Below are positions 25,868-38,958 of a stretch of 64,000 nt of DNA, piece after piece. Position 1 is the first letter of the stretch; every line of letters begins with the position of its first letter. The notes below the pieces were generated by a model, which searched no databases, was not told the origin of the DNA, and was given only the letters and a program-made list of their open reading frames with translations. The stretch is taken from assembly GCA_905221605.1 (NCBI GenBank), contig CAJNDS010002454.1:170743-234742 (forward strand), written 5' to 3'. The position numbers and the translations under genes were made by a program. The stretch is from Symbiodinium natans. Lineage: Eukaryota > Sar > Dinophyceae > Suessiales > Symbiodiniaceae.

Positions 25868-27205
25868 TACTCTGGATGCAAGGTTGATGGTGCCGCTATT
25901 TTGTCATGGAAGATGAAACCAGTAGGTCCCTGAGAGCTCTAGTGGAACTCGTGCACCTGGTTCTGACTAAGCCGAGCTGTCGGTGGTCAGTTCATGGAAT
26001 CACCGTCGAAGCATGAGGACCTGACAGATGCGCGGTAGCTGCGTCTATCAGCTCGATCTCCAGCTCGCGGATCTCAGCGATGTAGTGCATGCACCTCGCA
26101 GCTGCATTCATGTGCAGCATTGAAAATCATGGCACACAGGCAGAGTCTGCACAAAAACACTTGGGAAGAAAAAACTTAGCCCGGAGCCAATCTTGTCGAA
26201 TCACGTCGCCCTCTTCACAGGCCTTGCAGTAAAGCTCCAGAAGGTCACCGACCTGGAGCTTGTTGACAAGATGCTGTCTTTCGCTGAATCTTCAGAGAAG
26301 CCCTGCATAGCCCTGCCAAGAACCAGGCAACTTCTTCTGCAGCTTTGCATTTCTCGATTGCAGACTCCATGGACTCTCGATCTGACCTCTCCTCGCCTGC
26401 CGAGATCGAGCTAGGTGCACTAGTTCCTTCGCTGTTCACTGTTCCTGCACAAGCAAAGTGAGCTCCAAGGACGAGACGTACCATCGTGACGTAAGTGGTG
26501 ATCTCACTCTCGAACCTTAACAAGTCACGATCGCGAGACGGAACCGAAGCCCGAGGCATCAGTGAAAACTCGACTGAGAAGGATACATCACATTCGGGCG
26601 CGATGTGCAAGACACAAACTTCTGCCACTCTATCTTCTCTTGCAGCTTCGACCTGGGAGCGAGAGCAATGACAGGACTGTACCTTGGCCCGAAGGCATCC
26701 CCACCTGCAGCTGCTACTTGAATCTGAGGATGGAGCTGTTCATAGTCTAAGCATCTCTTTCGTTCGCCTTTCATTCCTGTCAAGTGTTGCAGAACCCTCT
26801 AGGCAGGAATAGTCCCCGGGCGAAAGCAAACCAGGCAGCAGCGCGAGCAACGATCTCTTGCTCTTCCTTCGCAAGAACCCCATTTCTGACAACTGTGCGA
26901 TGCCGTGCGGGAGGTGTGCCCTGCCTCCAACCGCTCAGCTTCTAGCACACGGTTCTTACCTTCTAGCTCAATCTCCAAGCGCTCTCGATGGGCAGCAAGA
27001 GCATCCTGAACACCATGAGGCAAAATCAGCGTGACACATTATGACATCTTTCACATGTCCGTCTTATCTCAAAAGAGAAAGGCCCTGCGTGCCTCCTCCA
27101 ACTTGAAAAGACGCTCCTTTTCCTCGTGACGCCGTTGCTCTTCCGCTGCCTTCTGCAGCTCATCCTGGCTGTGGTCAGTGTGGTCAATAGCCGGACGGGT
27201 CACAC

Positions 27206-27242
<37 letters not shown>

Positions 27243-27316
27243 GAAGTCTGGCGGCGAAACATGGTGCAACAGATTGCCTCCAGCTGCTTCTTGGACTTCT
27301 TCTTTGTCTTTGGCAT
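21300..27316 (-). CDS. DNAI7: Axonemal dynein intermediate chain IC97 / CASC1 (DNAI7)
   Basis: The start is the ATG at 27316: exon 27316-27278 encodes MPKTKKKSKKQLE (GC donor), 27164-27093 encodes DELQKAAEEQRRHEEKERLF with continuation (GC donor) and 27005-26960 encodes DALAAHRERLEIELE (GT donor), giving the family's basic then charged helical N-terminus. Downstream exons match the CASC1 body in order: VGFWGHLQSKGFRAKSIEHS (about 24945-24885), CFAEVDLLSIPPFSKKVKGW (about 24500-24430), LERWSTEGISEITWE (about 23945-23900), RKISFFTARLASFSITQ (about 23815-23765), ERHIDLPYKHWNM (about 23690-23650), DFTVELTVQARDASASK (about 23585-23535), EIAAYYDIASSVHNKD (about 22220-22170), FYFQDLPAERALVRIREN (about 22093-22040), VFNPLDPDGDADYQALMFFP (about 21510-21450) and SIDELVQVDAEAKP. 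IC97 is a component of inner-arm dynein I1/f in cilia. The 3' end (about 20.7-21.3 kb) was not resolved. Confidence 0.87.
25825..25863. repeat. CT dinucleotide microsatellite
   Basis: About 19 pure ct units lie within the IC97 gene span, between recognised exons. Confidence 0.95.
27208..27240. repeat. CA dinucleotide microsatellite in IC97 intron 1
   Basis: About 16 ac units lie between IC97 exon 1 (ends 27278) and exon 2 (starts 27164), leaving room for little else in this 113-bp GC-AG intron. Confidence 0.95.
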
Positions 27317-27854
27317 TGCAGTTCCCGGAGGCAGCAAACTAAAACAGTCTTCGGTCTGACATGGGCTTGCAGCGCAGGTCGTCCTTGCTGTGTGGTGTGG
27401 CTTCTCGAGGTACTGCGAGTCGCAAGTTGCTGCCGACTCTTAGATGAAATACGAACAACAACTAGGCATGCCTTGTATGTTTTCATGTTCACTGAAACAG
27501 CCCCGCTCGATGCTTGCATTTTCCATGTGCTGAAAGCAAACAACTGGCCATCACATCAAGGCAGTCAACGACGCAAAGAACATCATTTTTCCACTTGTTC
27601 ATCGAAAAATATGAACAATTAAGGCTGGCCTTGCAGCACCAACTTGCACGTCTTCATTTGCCAGTGGTGCCACGATGCCGTGAAACATCATGCACAGATT
27701 CTGAGTGAGACATCGCGAGGTGATGCTACGAAACCGTCTTCTTACCCCCACCTCACGTTGAATAAACAAACAATGCAACATAAACCATGCAGGACTAACG
27801 AAACGTGTCATGAGTGACATGCCTGCTGTTCGTGCTGCTGATGGTCTGGTAAAG

Positions 27855-30800
27855 TCACTCCATGGACCCTGCCCGTCGCATGCTTCCGCTGGAAGGTCTC
27901 CTTGAAAGGTTGGGGCTGCGAGAAATTGCAAGGGGAGCGAGCAGAGACCAAAAACCGATCATAACGACTGGTAGAAGGCTCAGCAGAGGATGAGCCAAGG
28001 GCTTCTGCATGGGCTTGTTGCTACTGCTCCGTGTCGGGCCAGGCGTCATCCCGAGCCTCAGAGCCATAAGCCCATTGCTTGTTGAGATCGCGGTGCTATC
28101 TGAGAAAGGATGTGCCACATGTAGGTGCACCCGAGATCGGATCGGAGGCAGGCCCACGTTCATTGCAGCCATTCCTGACCCAGGCCTGCTGCGGATCACA
28201 GGCCATGGCAGTTCATCGGAACTAAGCAGCACTGAGCAGACGACTGTTGGACGACACGCATTTGCGGTTGTCCGCCATTGGCGGGCTTCTTTGCCGCGAT
28301 TGGATTCATGATGCCGACAGTGGGTGCTGCACCAAAGACCTGCTAACTTCAGTCTTGAACTGTCTGCAAGGCAAACTACGGTATGCAACTGAACAGCGAC
28401 AAATAGCGATGCCTTGTTGTAATTCTGCTCACGGTTCACTAGCTCAAGCTTGTAGAACTGCATATCATCGAGGAGCCTTAGTGCCAATAACACAGTGAGG
28501 GTGACCTCTGCACTCTGTCAAGGACCAACCAAGACCAAGAGCAGCCCGATAAATGGGGCTTAGGCTTCTTCACTTGGGCAGTTTTCTCATCCAGATCCTT
28601 TTCCAACTGGGCGATGAGCTCCAAGTCCTCTTTGCGCACGGCGCTAAAAAACCAAGAGCTCGAAAATATCCTCTTGCAACATCATTGGACTTTGAGCCTC
28701 TTCTCGTGAGGGCCTCGACTCATACAACTCCTGAAGCCTTGCGCACAGCAAGAGCCATCACAGCATACTCATCACACAGCATCTGTGCTGGCGTGCTGTC
28801 ACAACACCTGGCCCTGACAACATCTGACAACTGCTGAGCTCTCATGCTGTGTTCCAACCATAGGAAGCTGTAAGGACACACCACGCCGAAGCCTCTTACG
28901 CCGGACCCTCTGAGGAGAACGCTCCACAATTCTTTTCTGGAGCATATCGATTTGCATCTCCTGGCACGTGAGCTTAGCGGACAAGCTCCGGTACACGCAA
29001 GAACCGGCCAAGGCTGACGGTGGAGCAAAGAAAAAATGAGGACATCAAAGTACATCAGCCCCGCAAGGCTCATCACATCACGACTGAAGCTGAATTGCTG
29101 AAGCTGAGCGCAGAGAACCGGCGAAAAAAGAACTGGTGAATTTGATGCCAGTCTCTGTGCCTGCAGCTGCCGGGCCCTGTCAAACTGCTGCTTCAACTCG
29201 ACGGTCTCCTGAATTCAGTTCTCGTGCTTCGCTGCTTCGCTTTGAAGAGTAAACATATTAGACGCATCTGAGGCGAGAGATGGCCTTCAAGTGCGCCTCA
29301 AGAAGCTGCTCGACTCCTTGCACGGTCTCGCCGTCCCTACTTTTAATGTCTTTCGCATGGCTGACTCATGGTCCTCGCTTGTGCTGCTCTTTAATGTTGC
29401 GCTTCTCCCGATCGAACTCCTGCAGGTGAACCAAAGTGAAGCAGATAGCCGAATCAACGGAGTCACTGTGCAGCTTGAGATGGGCACCCACATAGTTGTG
29501 CATCCTACTGCTCAACATCGCTGACAACCGAAGAGCACACGGGCGAAGCTCACCGGAAGACGCTGCACATAACACCCGCTCTGTTATGAACCTTCCCACA
29601 ACTCCAAACCAGCCTGAGACGTGATACCACTTGAAACCCTGAACGCGAATGTACGCACTGAACTCTGCGAAATGAACGGGCGCGCAGATCGGTTCGCTGC
29701 ACGCTGCCATGCAGAAGTCCTGTTGTTGATGCCTCATCATTTCGTCATGCTTTGCAACGGTGACCTTGAACTGCTCCTGGAGAGACAGATCGAAGAAGTA
29801 GCAAAAGGAAGTAGAATAAACTCGAAAGAGGGAGTCGAAAAAGGAATGCAAGCTTCACATGCTGGGACGAAAAGCCGGTGATGCTGCCTCCAGCTGAGCC
29901 ATAGCTGTCCGAGAGGTTTGCAAATCTTCGTTCAGCTTGGCCACCTGCACGCCATTGCGAGAGAACAGAGCTGGGACCGCTTTTTCTGCGAAAGGAGCAG
30001 ATAAGCATCGCTTGACTTGGCCTGGGCACGGCTGGCGGCAAGCTGCTCGCGCTCTCCAGCGAGTTCCGCGCTGATGGTCTGCATTGCTTCAGAATGCCTC
30101 CATGGTCGTACTCGCAGGCATCAGCATTTCTGGGAATTCACGCTGTGGAACACAATCGCCCATGAAGTCGCCGGCGCCTTGCAGCTGCTGCTTTGGCAGA
30201 TGCTTCCAGCTCTTGCACGGCCCTTGTCTTCTCAGCACGAACCTCAGGAGCCAAGAGATGCCAAGCAGATGCCAAGCAGATGCCATGCAGATGCCAAGCA
30301 GATGCCAAGCAGATGCCAAGCAGATGCCAAGCAGATGCCAAGCAGATGCCGAGCAGATGCCGAGCAGATGCCAAGCAAATGCCAAGCAGATGCCAAGAGG
30401 AGGCAAACACTTCAGTCAAACTTCAGTCAAATTTGTCAAATGCTGAAGTATTGCCCAGTGGAGCCTCCTGCATAGCGGCATTGTGAGCAGCAGCAGCTTC
30501 CCGCACTTCAGCAGCATGCGTGGTCTGGCACAGCCAACAGCCATTGCACATGCGTGGCCAGGTCATGAACGCACAAGAACGAGCGCAACGCACGATCGCG
30601 GCAGAGTATGCAACTCGCTCGCTCCACCAAACAACTGTCGGGAACATGCATGGCATCGAAGTCCAAAGGACCGCAGAATCCGCAGAATCCGCAGAATTTC
30701 AGAATGGCAGAAGGCCTTCAGACTGTCGATTTCTCGTTGGTGCTTTTGCCGCATCTCGTCCACTCGCTCCTCCAAACCAAGGAACCAAGGGAAAGCATGT

Positions 30801-33800
30801 CACAGGACATCACGAGACAATGTAGATCAGATCTGCCTGATGGGACTTTCCCAACTTTTGTTGCAACTGGTCCAAGGCCACTGACTGAGTTTTGAAAACG
30901 TCATTCAGCTTTGCCTCGAGAAGAACGCTTCAACAAGCGTGGTGAGCCCTCTCTTGAGCAAGAATGCTGCCAAGTACAGAACCTCGTGCTCGACATGTAG
31001 TCTCTGGACCATCTCCACACCCTCAGTCTTGACCTGCAGCAACCACATGCCTTGTTGACTCTTAATCTTAAAGAAGGCACACCCCTTTGGAAGGATTCTT
31101 CCAAGATTAGTGAGCCTGCGGAAACGAGCATTCTTGGAGGCTTCTGTGCTCAGTGTTTCAGGGCTTCATACGCCTTTCCCAAGTAGATCCGGGGGCGACG
31201 GGGGGGGGGGGGGTTTTTACGGGGGCAGCCTTCTCCACCTCCATGCGGTAGGAGCCAGTTATCCGTTGCACCTCCGCCTGGCGCATGCAATGCCTTCACA
31301 TCTGAGACCCGATGGGCTTTGAGAGTCCAAATCCGGTCCTGCGCATCTCGCGTTGCAGCCTGAAGCGCCTCCTCTAGCTCTTCGATCTTCTGCTTCAGTC
31401 TCCTGCTCAAAAGCTCGTAGTCCCAACTTGCACTGCACGTAAACGCCCTGCCTTGTCTCTGTCTCGTGGGCGTCTTGAAGGCGCCTTCAAAGCTGCAGCG
31501 CCACGTTCAAGTTTCAACCAGTGTGAGTTCAGACAAAGAAGAGTCCGACCGACCCAGTGATGCTTCTGCTCTCCTGCCTGATCTCGTCTTGGAGCCTGTG
31601 CACTTCCTCGAGGCCTTCGCGGCCGCGGCTTTCTAACGCCTTCATCATCTCCTGGATACCAGCACACACACACAGAGAGAGAGGGAGAGAGGGAGAGAGG
31701 GAGAGAGGGAGAGAGGGAGAGAGGGAGAGAGGGAGAGAGGGAGAGAGGGAGAGAGGGAGAGAGGGAGAGAGGGAGAGGGAGAGAGGGAGAGAGGGAGAGA
31801 GGGAGAGAGGGAGAGAGGGAGAGAGGGAGAGAGGGAGAGAGGGAGAGAGGGAGAGAGAAAGAGAGAGAGCATGGAAGACATGTGGCAACACACGTTGCGT
31901 TGTCCTCTCGCAAGTGCTGAACTTCTCTTTGATGCTTCTCAGCTGCCAGCGCTGCTTCTTTCCTAGCCTCGCTGTGCCTCAAAGCCCGTACCCACATGGC
32001 TCTCCCGACCCCGATGCAAAGATGAACTCTAAGCTTACAGTGCGAAATCGGACTTCTTGGGCCCGTACAAACGCTCGATTTCTGCTACATGCAAGCCCTG
32101 CTTCTGCTCGACTTCGCCTGAGCACATTTCGCGTGTGCCATTCCTTGCACAAAGCGCCTGAGCATGTCTGTTCTTCCGAAACAGAATCCTTATTCGCGAT
32201 TGTTCTCACACCAGCACCTCGGAGAGCTTGCAATTCGGCACCTTTGGCTGCCTTAAATCAAACTTCCTCAAAGTGACATCTGCTCTTGCACTGCTAGATT
32301 CCGAGAAGATTTGGTGCGCCGATCACACATGAAACTTGAGGTCCTGACCAGCTGCTCTTCTAGCGTGCACTTCAGGCGATTCTCCTGGCAGCGGTCGCTA
32401 GCCAAACTCGGACGACTTGTGTCATCTCCAGCCCAGTGTCCCGCAAGCCTCCTCAGCCTGCTTTCGAGCTTCTTCCAGTTTCAACTCCACGTCCTTGAGC
32501 GACAGAGTGAGAGGGAGGAAAGGGGGGATGGACAGAGAGAGCGAAAGAGAGAGAGAGAAAAAAAAGAGGGCATGATGCAACATCCCTGAACAATGCGAAC
32601 TGTACCAAACTGCGATGTACTGTAACTCCCATCCTGGCCTTGAGCTTGGTCTGAAGTTCGACCAGCTCCGCCTCCCTTGCCTATGAGACGCAGAGAAGAA
32701 GCGCCGGGTTCAGCCACCACTGACAGCAACCCCCCGAAGGCCGCAAAGTCCGCAAACCCCTAGATATCTCGAGGAAATTCTCGGGGAAATTTCGAAAGCT
32801 GGCTGTGCCTCCAACATGCGTCGGCCATCCTGATCAGAGCTTTGCAGCTGACGGCGGAGGCGCTCGACCTCAGAGGGGCAAGAAAGGAACGACGAGCTCT
32901 AAGTGCTTTTGTTGGGAAGCCTCTGCTTCAAGCTCGGCTCGCAGAGAAGCCAGCTCGGCCTCAAGACGACGTATGAGCTTGAACTTTAACATTCTCCATT
33001 CTGATTATTCGGTGAAGCTGAGGAAGTCAGATCCACTTCCTGGCTCTGAGGCAGTGCACAGCATTCGCTTCCTGTATCTCGGAGAGGTCACGCTCATGTG
33101 TCCTGCCCATATTTGTACGTGCTGCATTGACAACTGCATTGAAAGAACCCTGAGAGCATGACATGCACTGACAAAAATGCAATCAAACACATGCTCCACT
33201 GCGCCTCTCCAGGGCATACACCGCATCAGCATGTGCAGCTTTGGAGGCTTCCAATTCACGAGTGGCTTCGGCTTGCGCCTGGAAACCGTGAGATACTTTT
33301 AGCCAGCTCCGGTTTATCTAAGTCAAGGAGTTTCGCCTTGTCCAGCTGGCTTTGCAGGTCAGCTTCTCGCCTTGGGCTCAACAGCTCCACCGCTCTTCCG
33401 CGACTGTGAAGATAGAGGTTGGAATGAAGAGTCGGAGACATCATGGCTTGAACACGAGGATTGCCAGGATTGCGCAGGCTTGAGCAGGGATCGGGATCTG
33501 CGATTGTGTAGGCCAACGATACCCAAACGCACAACTAAGACAAACCGGATAGGCTTGCACACGATTCAGGGATCTATCTCTCTGAGAAAGAAGGGCCCAC
33601 GCTCTGAAAATCTGGCTTGCCAATCCACCACTAGTGCCTTCTGTTCCTCAAGCTGGGCCTGACGCAATGCTTCACTGTGCTTCACTATGCATCGCTCCTC
33701 TTGAACTGGCCTTGCCTGCAGCCGATGAAGCTCGGAGCCGCCTTCACGCGCAAGCTCCTCGCGGCGAGCGTCAGCTTCTGCAAGGGCCTTCGTCAGGCTT

Positions 33801-36800
33801 CCAGTCTCGTTCCGGCTGGTTTGCACTGCTTACACGCACGCACACACACACACACAAGCATACACACACAAGGATGCGCACATACTCTCGTCCCTCTGGC
33901 CTTCTGAAGGCGTTCAAGCTCTTCCACCTGCTGCTTGATGCGACTCTGTGCCTTGCTAACCTTGCGGGTCACGCGGCACGTCGCGCGAGCAAGGGCCAAG
34001 AAGAAGGGCCAGCACTCTCAGAAGGCTTTTTGAGAGTTGGGCCTCCTCCCTCTCTTTGGTCAACTCGAGGTTCAGCTCGGCCTCTGACCACTCTTTGAGC
34101 GCACAGCTTGCTGCTCAAAGCACACGAGGACCGTTTTAGGCCGAAACACCCAAACCCCTAAACCCTGCAACCCTACGACTGGAGGAAGCAACGGGGCGGA
34201 GTCGATTTAGGGTGCGCCGGTCGCGCCCGCAGCGTGCTGTTTGAACCGTACTCGAACACTTTGCTCATCTGAACAGCCCTAGCAGTAGCATCCCGAGAGC
34301 CCGGGGACTGAAGTTTGAAAGCTGTCCTGCCTCGGCAGCCTTGTAGGAGACGACTTCAGCCTTGAGGGAAGCTTCTCGCTCTCTTGCAGCCTGGCGAGCG
34401 GATGTACTCTTCATTTTCTCACTATGATTCACTCTCCTTCACGTTCTGCCCCCCCACTGTGCCCCTGCGAAACATTCTGAAACCTTCAGCTCCTCCTCCA
34501 AGCGCTGCCGTTCTGCTCCAGCATTTGCCTGCCATCCCAGTACGACGAAAGCCTCACTAGTCAAGGAGCGTCATTTCCAAACCCCTGCGTGGCCTCCAGA
34601 CGGCCTTGATCTCGCTGTGACTTGTCGAGCAGCTCCTGCGAGGAGCACAAGCACGATTTTAGGCCTATGGATTTGACAAGCCTGTAGCTCGACGTTCGAG
34701 CACAACCCCTTCAGCATCCACAGAGTTCTTGGAATTGCTTCAGTGTTCGCACAGACTACATCCAGAACTCCACCTGAACAAATTGACTTAACCGTGTCTG
34801 AACCCACCCAAGTTTCGAGTGCCTGCATCAAGCATTTATGAAGTCGCTACGCAGCAAGTACGTAGTAACTCTGCGGTAGCTACGTGACAAGTATGCCTGA
34901 ATAAGCGACAGAAAATGAAGTTCCAGCCAGAGTCAGCCCAGACGTTCACAGGCCAGTCGGAGAATGAGCGCTGTAAGCCCTGATTGCTGTAGATTCCGTG
35001 CTGCTTGTGTGCGTAGGTTCAGGAACTGCAGCCACATGAATGAAAGCAAGCCGGGTGATTGCGGCTGGAGCATCAGTATGAAAGCAAAACCGGCATCACA
35101 CAAAAAGGCAAAACGTGCCGAAAGGCATGCACCCTTGAGAAGAAACTCATGTCAAAAGGATGCCCACCTCATGCTTTCTTTGAAGTCTTGCAAGCTCCTC
35201 CTGCAACACGCAGGCAGCAACGAAAACGCCTTCATACCAAAGGCAGCATCCTGCGAGTCAACGAGGTTTCTCTTGAGGGTGTCGCCTTCTGCCTCACATG
35301 CTTCTGAAGCAGTTGACAGACAATGTTGGAATACGTGATTGGACAGACATGCGAACCGCCATTGCAATCATAGGGGTGCAGGCCTTGAGGCCTTTGCAGG
35401 TCTCCTCAAGCTGCGCTACGGATTCCTTCAAGAGCAGTATGTCCTGGCATTGGCGAGGAGAAGCCAGTTCTCTGACCGGTGGAAAATGGTGGCATACAAG
35501 CATACAATTGCAGACAAATTCCGACGGCGTGCAAGACACAGCCATCCTTGTCTCGACTCTGCAAGGCCATGTTGGCTTCACTGACCGCTTCACGCATGGT
35601 GGCCTCTTGAGAAGCGAATTGCAAGAAAAATGCCGGTAACAGCGTGGAAACATGTGGAAATGTGATGACATGATGACACACGTGACAAATACTTTTCGAC
35701 AATGTTGGACATGTCAAGGCCCTGCCAGCTCATCTTCTGCTGCTTTCAACTGCACGGTGAGCTGGTCTTTCTCCGTCAAAGCAGCCTGCTTTTGACCCCT
35801 GTTGCCCACGTTGAAACACGGCATCAGCAACGCAGAAACCCACAGTGGGAAAATTGCATTTGTCAAGCTTGGATTGACCAGGGAATAACAAAAACAACAC
35901 ACCGACTCTGCCTTCAGGGCTTCATCTCCGGAAGCCATGCTGGCCTGCCCAAGGAAACATCTTCATCTTCTTTACGGCACCAGCACTAGCACATCAAGCC
36001 TGCACTGCCTGCAAGCTTGCACTGCCAGAAAAAGCTTTTTCCATAGTTTGCCCAACACGGATTGGCCTCCAAGCTTCTCTTGGCATTGTCGAGCTGCATC
36101 TGTAGCTCCTTCTCAAGTCTGCGAGGTGAACACAACGACACGTTGTCGTTTACAGCTGATTACAGCTGCCTTCCGGCTACACACGGGGCCTGGCACCGTG
36201 TGCGCTCCGTGTCAAGGTCTCTTGTGAAGTCCGCCTCCATGTGCAAGACTCTGTGTAAGCTCGAGTCAAGGTGTAGTCCGCAACAGCCCACCCCAAGGAC
36301 CCCAATGCCTTCTGCTGGTCGATGTTCACCCGCAGCTCTGCCTGCAAACCACAAGAAGAGCACCAGAAACCTCTGGCAAAAGAAAACCTCACTGGCCTCA
36401 CGGGCAGTAGAGGCTTCGGAGGCTTCCGTCAGCCGGCTAACTTCTGCCTGCAACAGCACAGCCTTCTAAGACGAGCCAGCATCCACTCATGAATCACATA
36501 GTCTCATCATTGGCTCTCCACAGAGCATACACATTACGAACAGTAACTAATCGAATGACAGAGCATACTTCCTGTCACTTTTGCCCCAAATTTCCAAGCA
36601 TTCAGAGAGGTTTTCCGGCCCTCCTCGTGCTCGGCTCGTAGTCGAAGCAGTTCCGCTTCATGGCGCGACCGGAGATCGGCCAGCTCTGCTCCCTGCCCGT
36701 CCTCGTCTTGGGGGATCCTTACTTTAGAATCTTCAGGAATCCAAGTCGAAGTCGCCTTCACATCAACTCTATTGTGGAGCCCCGCTGCGACCCGACATCT

Positions 36801-38958
36801 AGTGCAACAATCGTGCCTGAACTCTGTCCAAGGCCGCCTTGAACTGCGAAGCTTGCACTTGGCATTGCTGTTTCACTGCCTGAACCTGCGCAGCCAAGCA
36901 GCAGCACAATGTGCGCAAGATTGTGCCGAGGAGCGTCATGACACGTCTACTCTTGCCTCTGCGCTCATGTTGTTGAGGCGTTCTTTCCACATCGCCGTGT
37001 TTTTGCTTTCGCGTGCCTTGTGAGCAACTTCGGCAGCGACACTCTCCAAGCATCTCAAACAAAGCCTTTGAACTGACACGAAACGGCCGTACCATGCTCA
37101 GCCGAAGGCAGAGGCGGCAGATTTTATGTTCTGAATCTCTTTCAAAGCTTCACCTTGCTTCAGTGCAAGGAGCACAACAGACAGCACATACACTCGGACA
37201 ATGCCACGTCGCCAGCATGTTGCGTCTTCATGTACACTACTAAACCACGTGCTGCAAGACGGTTTTATTGCCATGGAAAGGATGCCAACTTGGCTGGCTC
37301 AGGTGCGGGCGCTTCTCTTCTTCGTGGCTCGATTTGAGAGCCTCCAGCTCTTTTGCAGCTTTGCTCCCATGACCTGACCTCGGAACCACACGCGCCAAGT
37401 ATACTTGCCTACGCTTGTCGGCATTGAGCTGAGTCCTGATAAAAGTTTTGGAAAGCACCAGACTCGGACTCAGAATGCTAGAGCAGTGCCTAATTGCATG
37501 CGCTGGCTGCCGCTGGCTGTAGCACGTACAGCCGGTACGCCTTTTGCAAAAAGTCTTATGAGACCTACGATGCCAACTCGAACTCCCTGTACATCAAGCT
37601 GGCCAAGCTGTTTAGTTGCTCCTCGTCGCGTGGTGAAACGATTTCAGCGCAAGCCATCGGAAGTGTCAATCCAGTACGCTGGTCATCACGTCTGCTTCCG
37701 GAATGGATTGCTGTCATTCACGATTCAACCCTTTTGGGCATCCTGGCTGTGGTTTTCTCCCTTCCTCTGCAGGAGGTACGGCGGGGAAGGGTCCCCTTCC
37801 CCGTGGAGCGGGAAGTTTGGCCCTATGATCTGCTTTTCTGTGGTGCGGGGCCCCTGGACAAAACGTCCGACCACTTGGGGTTGAGGTCGGATTTAGGGTT
37901 AGGGCGCGTTTAGGGTCTAGGCTGGTTGAGTTCAGGTTTAGGTTCATTCTAGGCTAATTTGGCTTTGGATAAGTAGGTAGGGTGTAGGTAAGGTTGCAGT
38001 GGGGATTAGGCTTAGGTGGGGTTCTAGGTGTTTAAGAGGGGTTACGTCGGTTCAACTAGGGATCAGGTGCCTCAAGGAGTTGTGTAGGCCTTAGGTAGGG
38101 GTTTCTTCACCAAGGCAAGGGTTTAAGCGCTCGTGCCCGTAGTGGTGACACAGTTTAGGTGCAGGTGATCTGGCCAGACGCAGGCTTGTCCGAGCCCTCG
38201 CAAGAACGTGTACAATGTGTACATTAGGCACCGTTCCTCAAAAAGACGGTCTGAAGGACATGTTCCAATTGATTTGTGTCTGGTGTGGATGTTGGCAGCT
38301 TCGTGGCCCCTCAGGGCAGGATTGAACCCCTGACTTCGTTTGAGCCTTTGACTTCGTTGGACGACCAATGCGACTCACTGCGTCAGTCACACGAATGTGC
38401 AAAGTCTTTGCATGACACGGGCATGGTCCAAACGGTCGAAACATCTCTTCCATCCAAGCTTCGCACTCGACTGCCTGGTGAGGAGACATGCAACAAGCTA
38501 CTGGCATGCTGAGTGACATGGGCAACCTGTGAAGCAAAAGTTCAGGAAACTTTCGCATGGTGCCTCGGCCAAACGACGAACCTTGGAGTTGGCATCCCTT
38601 AGAATTTGCTCCACCTCCGTCTCGTAAGCCTGAGCGGCATGACAGCAGAACAGCTGTTTGACTGCGTGCTTTCGAGAGCACAGTCAGTGCAATCCCATCT
38701 ACCTGAGACACTGCAGCGAGATGCTGATCCGCCTCGCGCGCGGTAAAGACACAAAAAAAGGCATGCCTCCACCCTGCAAGACGTGACAAGTCTCTTTCTG
38801 AAGGGCCTCATCATTTCTCGTATTCAAGTGGAAAATCACCTTTGTGAGCTGAGCGACCTGAAGTGTGGATCTAGTGAATCTACCATTTTCTCACATTCAG
38901 CAAAGAACCAGCTTCGCGCCTTCTTGCTCATTTTATGATGTATTTCATCGCGGTCCAT
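27855..38958 (-). CDS. FAM184: FAM184-like long coiled-coil protein
   Basis: The start is the ATG at 38958. Exon 38958-38920 encodes MDRDEIHHKMSKK (GC donor), 38857-38807 VAQLTKVIFHLNTRNDE (GC donor), 38732-38703 ADQHLAAVSQ (GT donor) and 38629-38582 AYETEVEQILRDANSK (GT donor), all in phase 0; this is the FAM184 N-terminal signature (QLTKVI-LNT-NDE, then EIEQIL-DA). About 35 further coiled-coil exons follow, for example GAELADLRSRHEAELLRLRA (36.7 kb), LEKELQMQLDNAKRSLEA (36.1 kb), ALAEADARREELAREGGSEL (33.8 kb) and MEERVDEMRQKHQREIDSLK (30.8 kb). Near the end, DLELIAQLEKDLDEKTAQVK joins through a GC donor to LLDDMQFYKLELVNREQNYN, the FAM184 C-terminal signature (28.65-28.43 kb). The frame ends SSGSMRRAGSME with TGA at 27857-27855. 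FAM184 proteins have no established biochemical role. No catalytic domain seen. Confidence 0.88.
30251..30392. repeat. 11-bp minisatellite, about 13 copies
   Basis: The unit cagatgccaag is repeated with minor changes (catg, gagc) inside an intron of the FAM184-like gene, next to the exon RAEKTRAVQELEASAKAAA (about 30245-30180). Confidence 0.93.
31675..31870. repeat. 8-bp minisatellite (gggagaga), about 22 copies
   Basis: Very regular gggagaga repeats are broken once by gggagaggga. They lie between the FAM184 exons LRHSEARKEAALAAEKHQRE (about 31980-31920) and EMMKALESRGREGLEEVHRL (about 31650-31590). Confidence 0.95.
37340..38580. other. Large gap inside FAM184 gene with telomere-like and T/G-rich DNA
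   Basis: Between exon AYETEVEQ (38582) and exon KELEALKSSHEEEK (about 37350-37300) I see no confident exon except a possible TQLNADKRRQ segment near 37.42 kb. The middle (about 37880-38110) is rich in ttaggt/ttaggg-type strings, including gatttagggttagggcg and gcgtttagggtctagg near 37890-37922. Confidence 0.45.

Noticed and set aside
31407-31997. Long Ser/Leu/Pro repeat protein on the minus strand
   Set aside because: The repeat part is the gggagaga satellite. Only the flanking segments (AARKEAALAAEKH-like and EMMKALESRG) are exons of the FAM184-like gene.
38300-38345. A tRNA-like T-arm (ggttcaatcc on the minus strand)
   Set aside because: The sequences on either side do not form a five-pair T stem, and no matching acceptor, D or anticodon arm could be folded.
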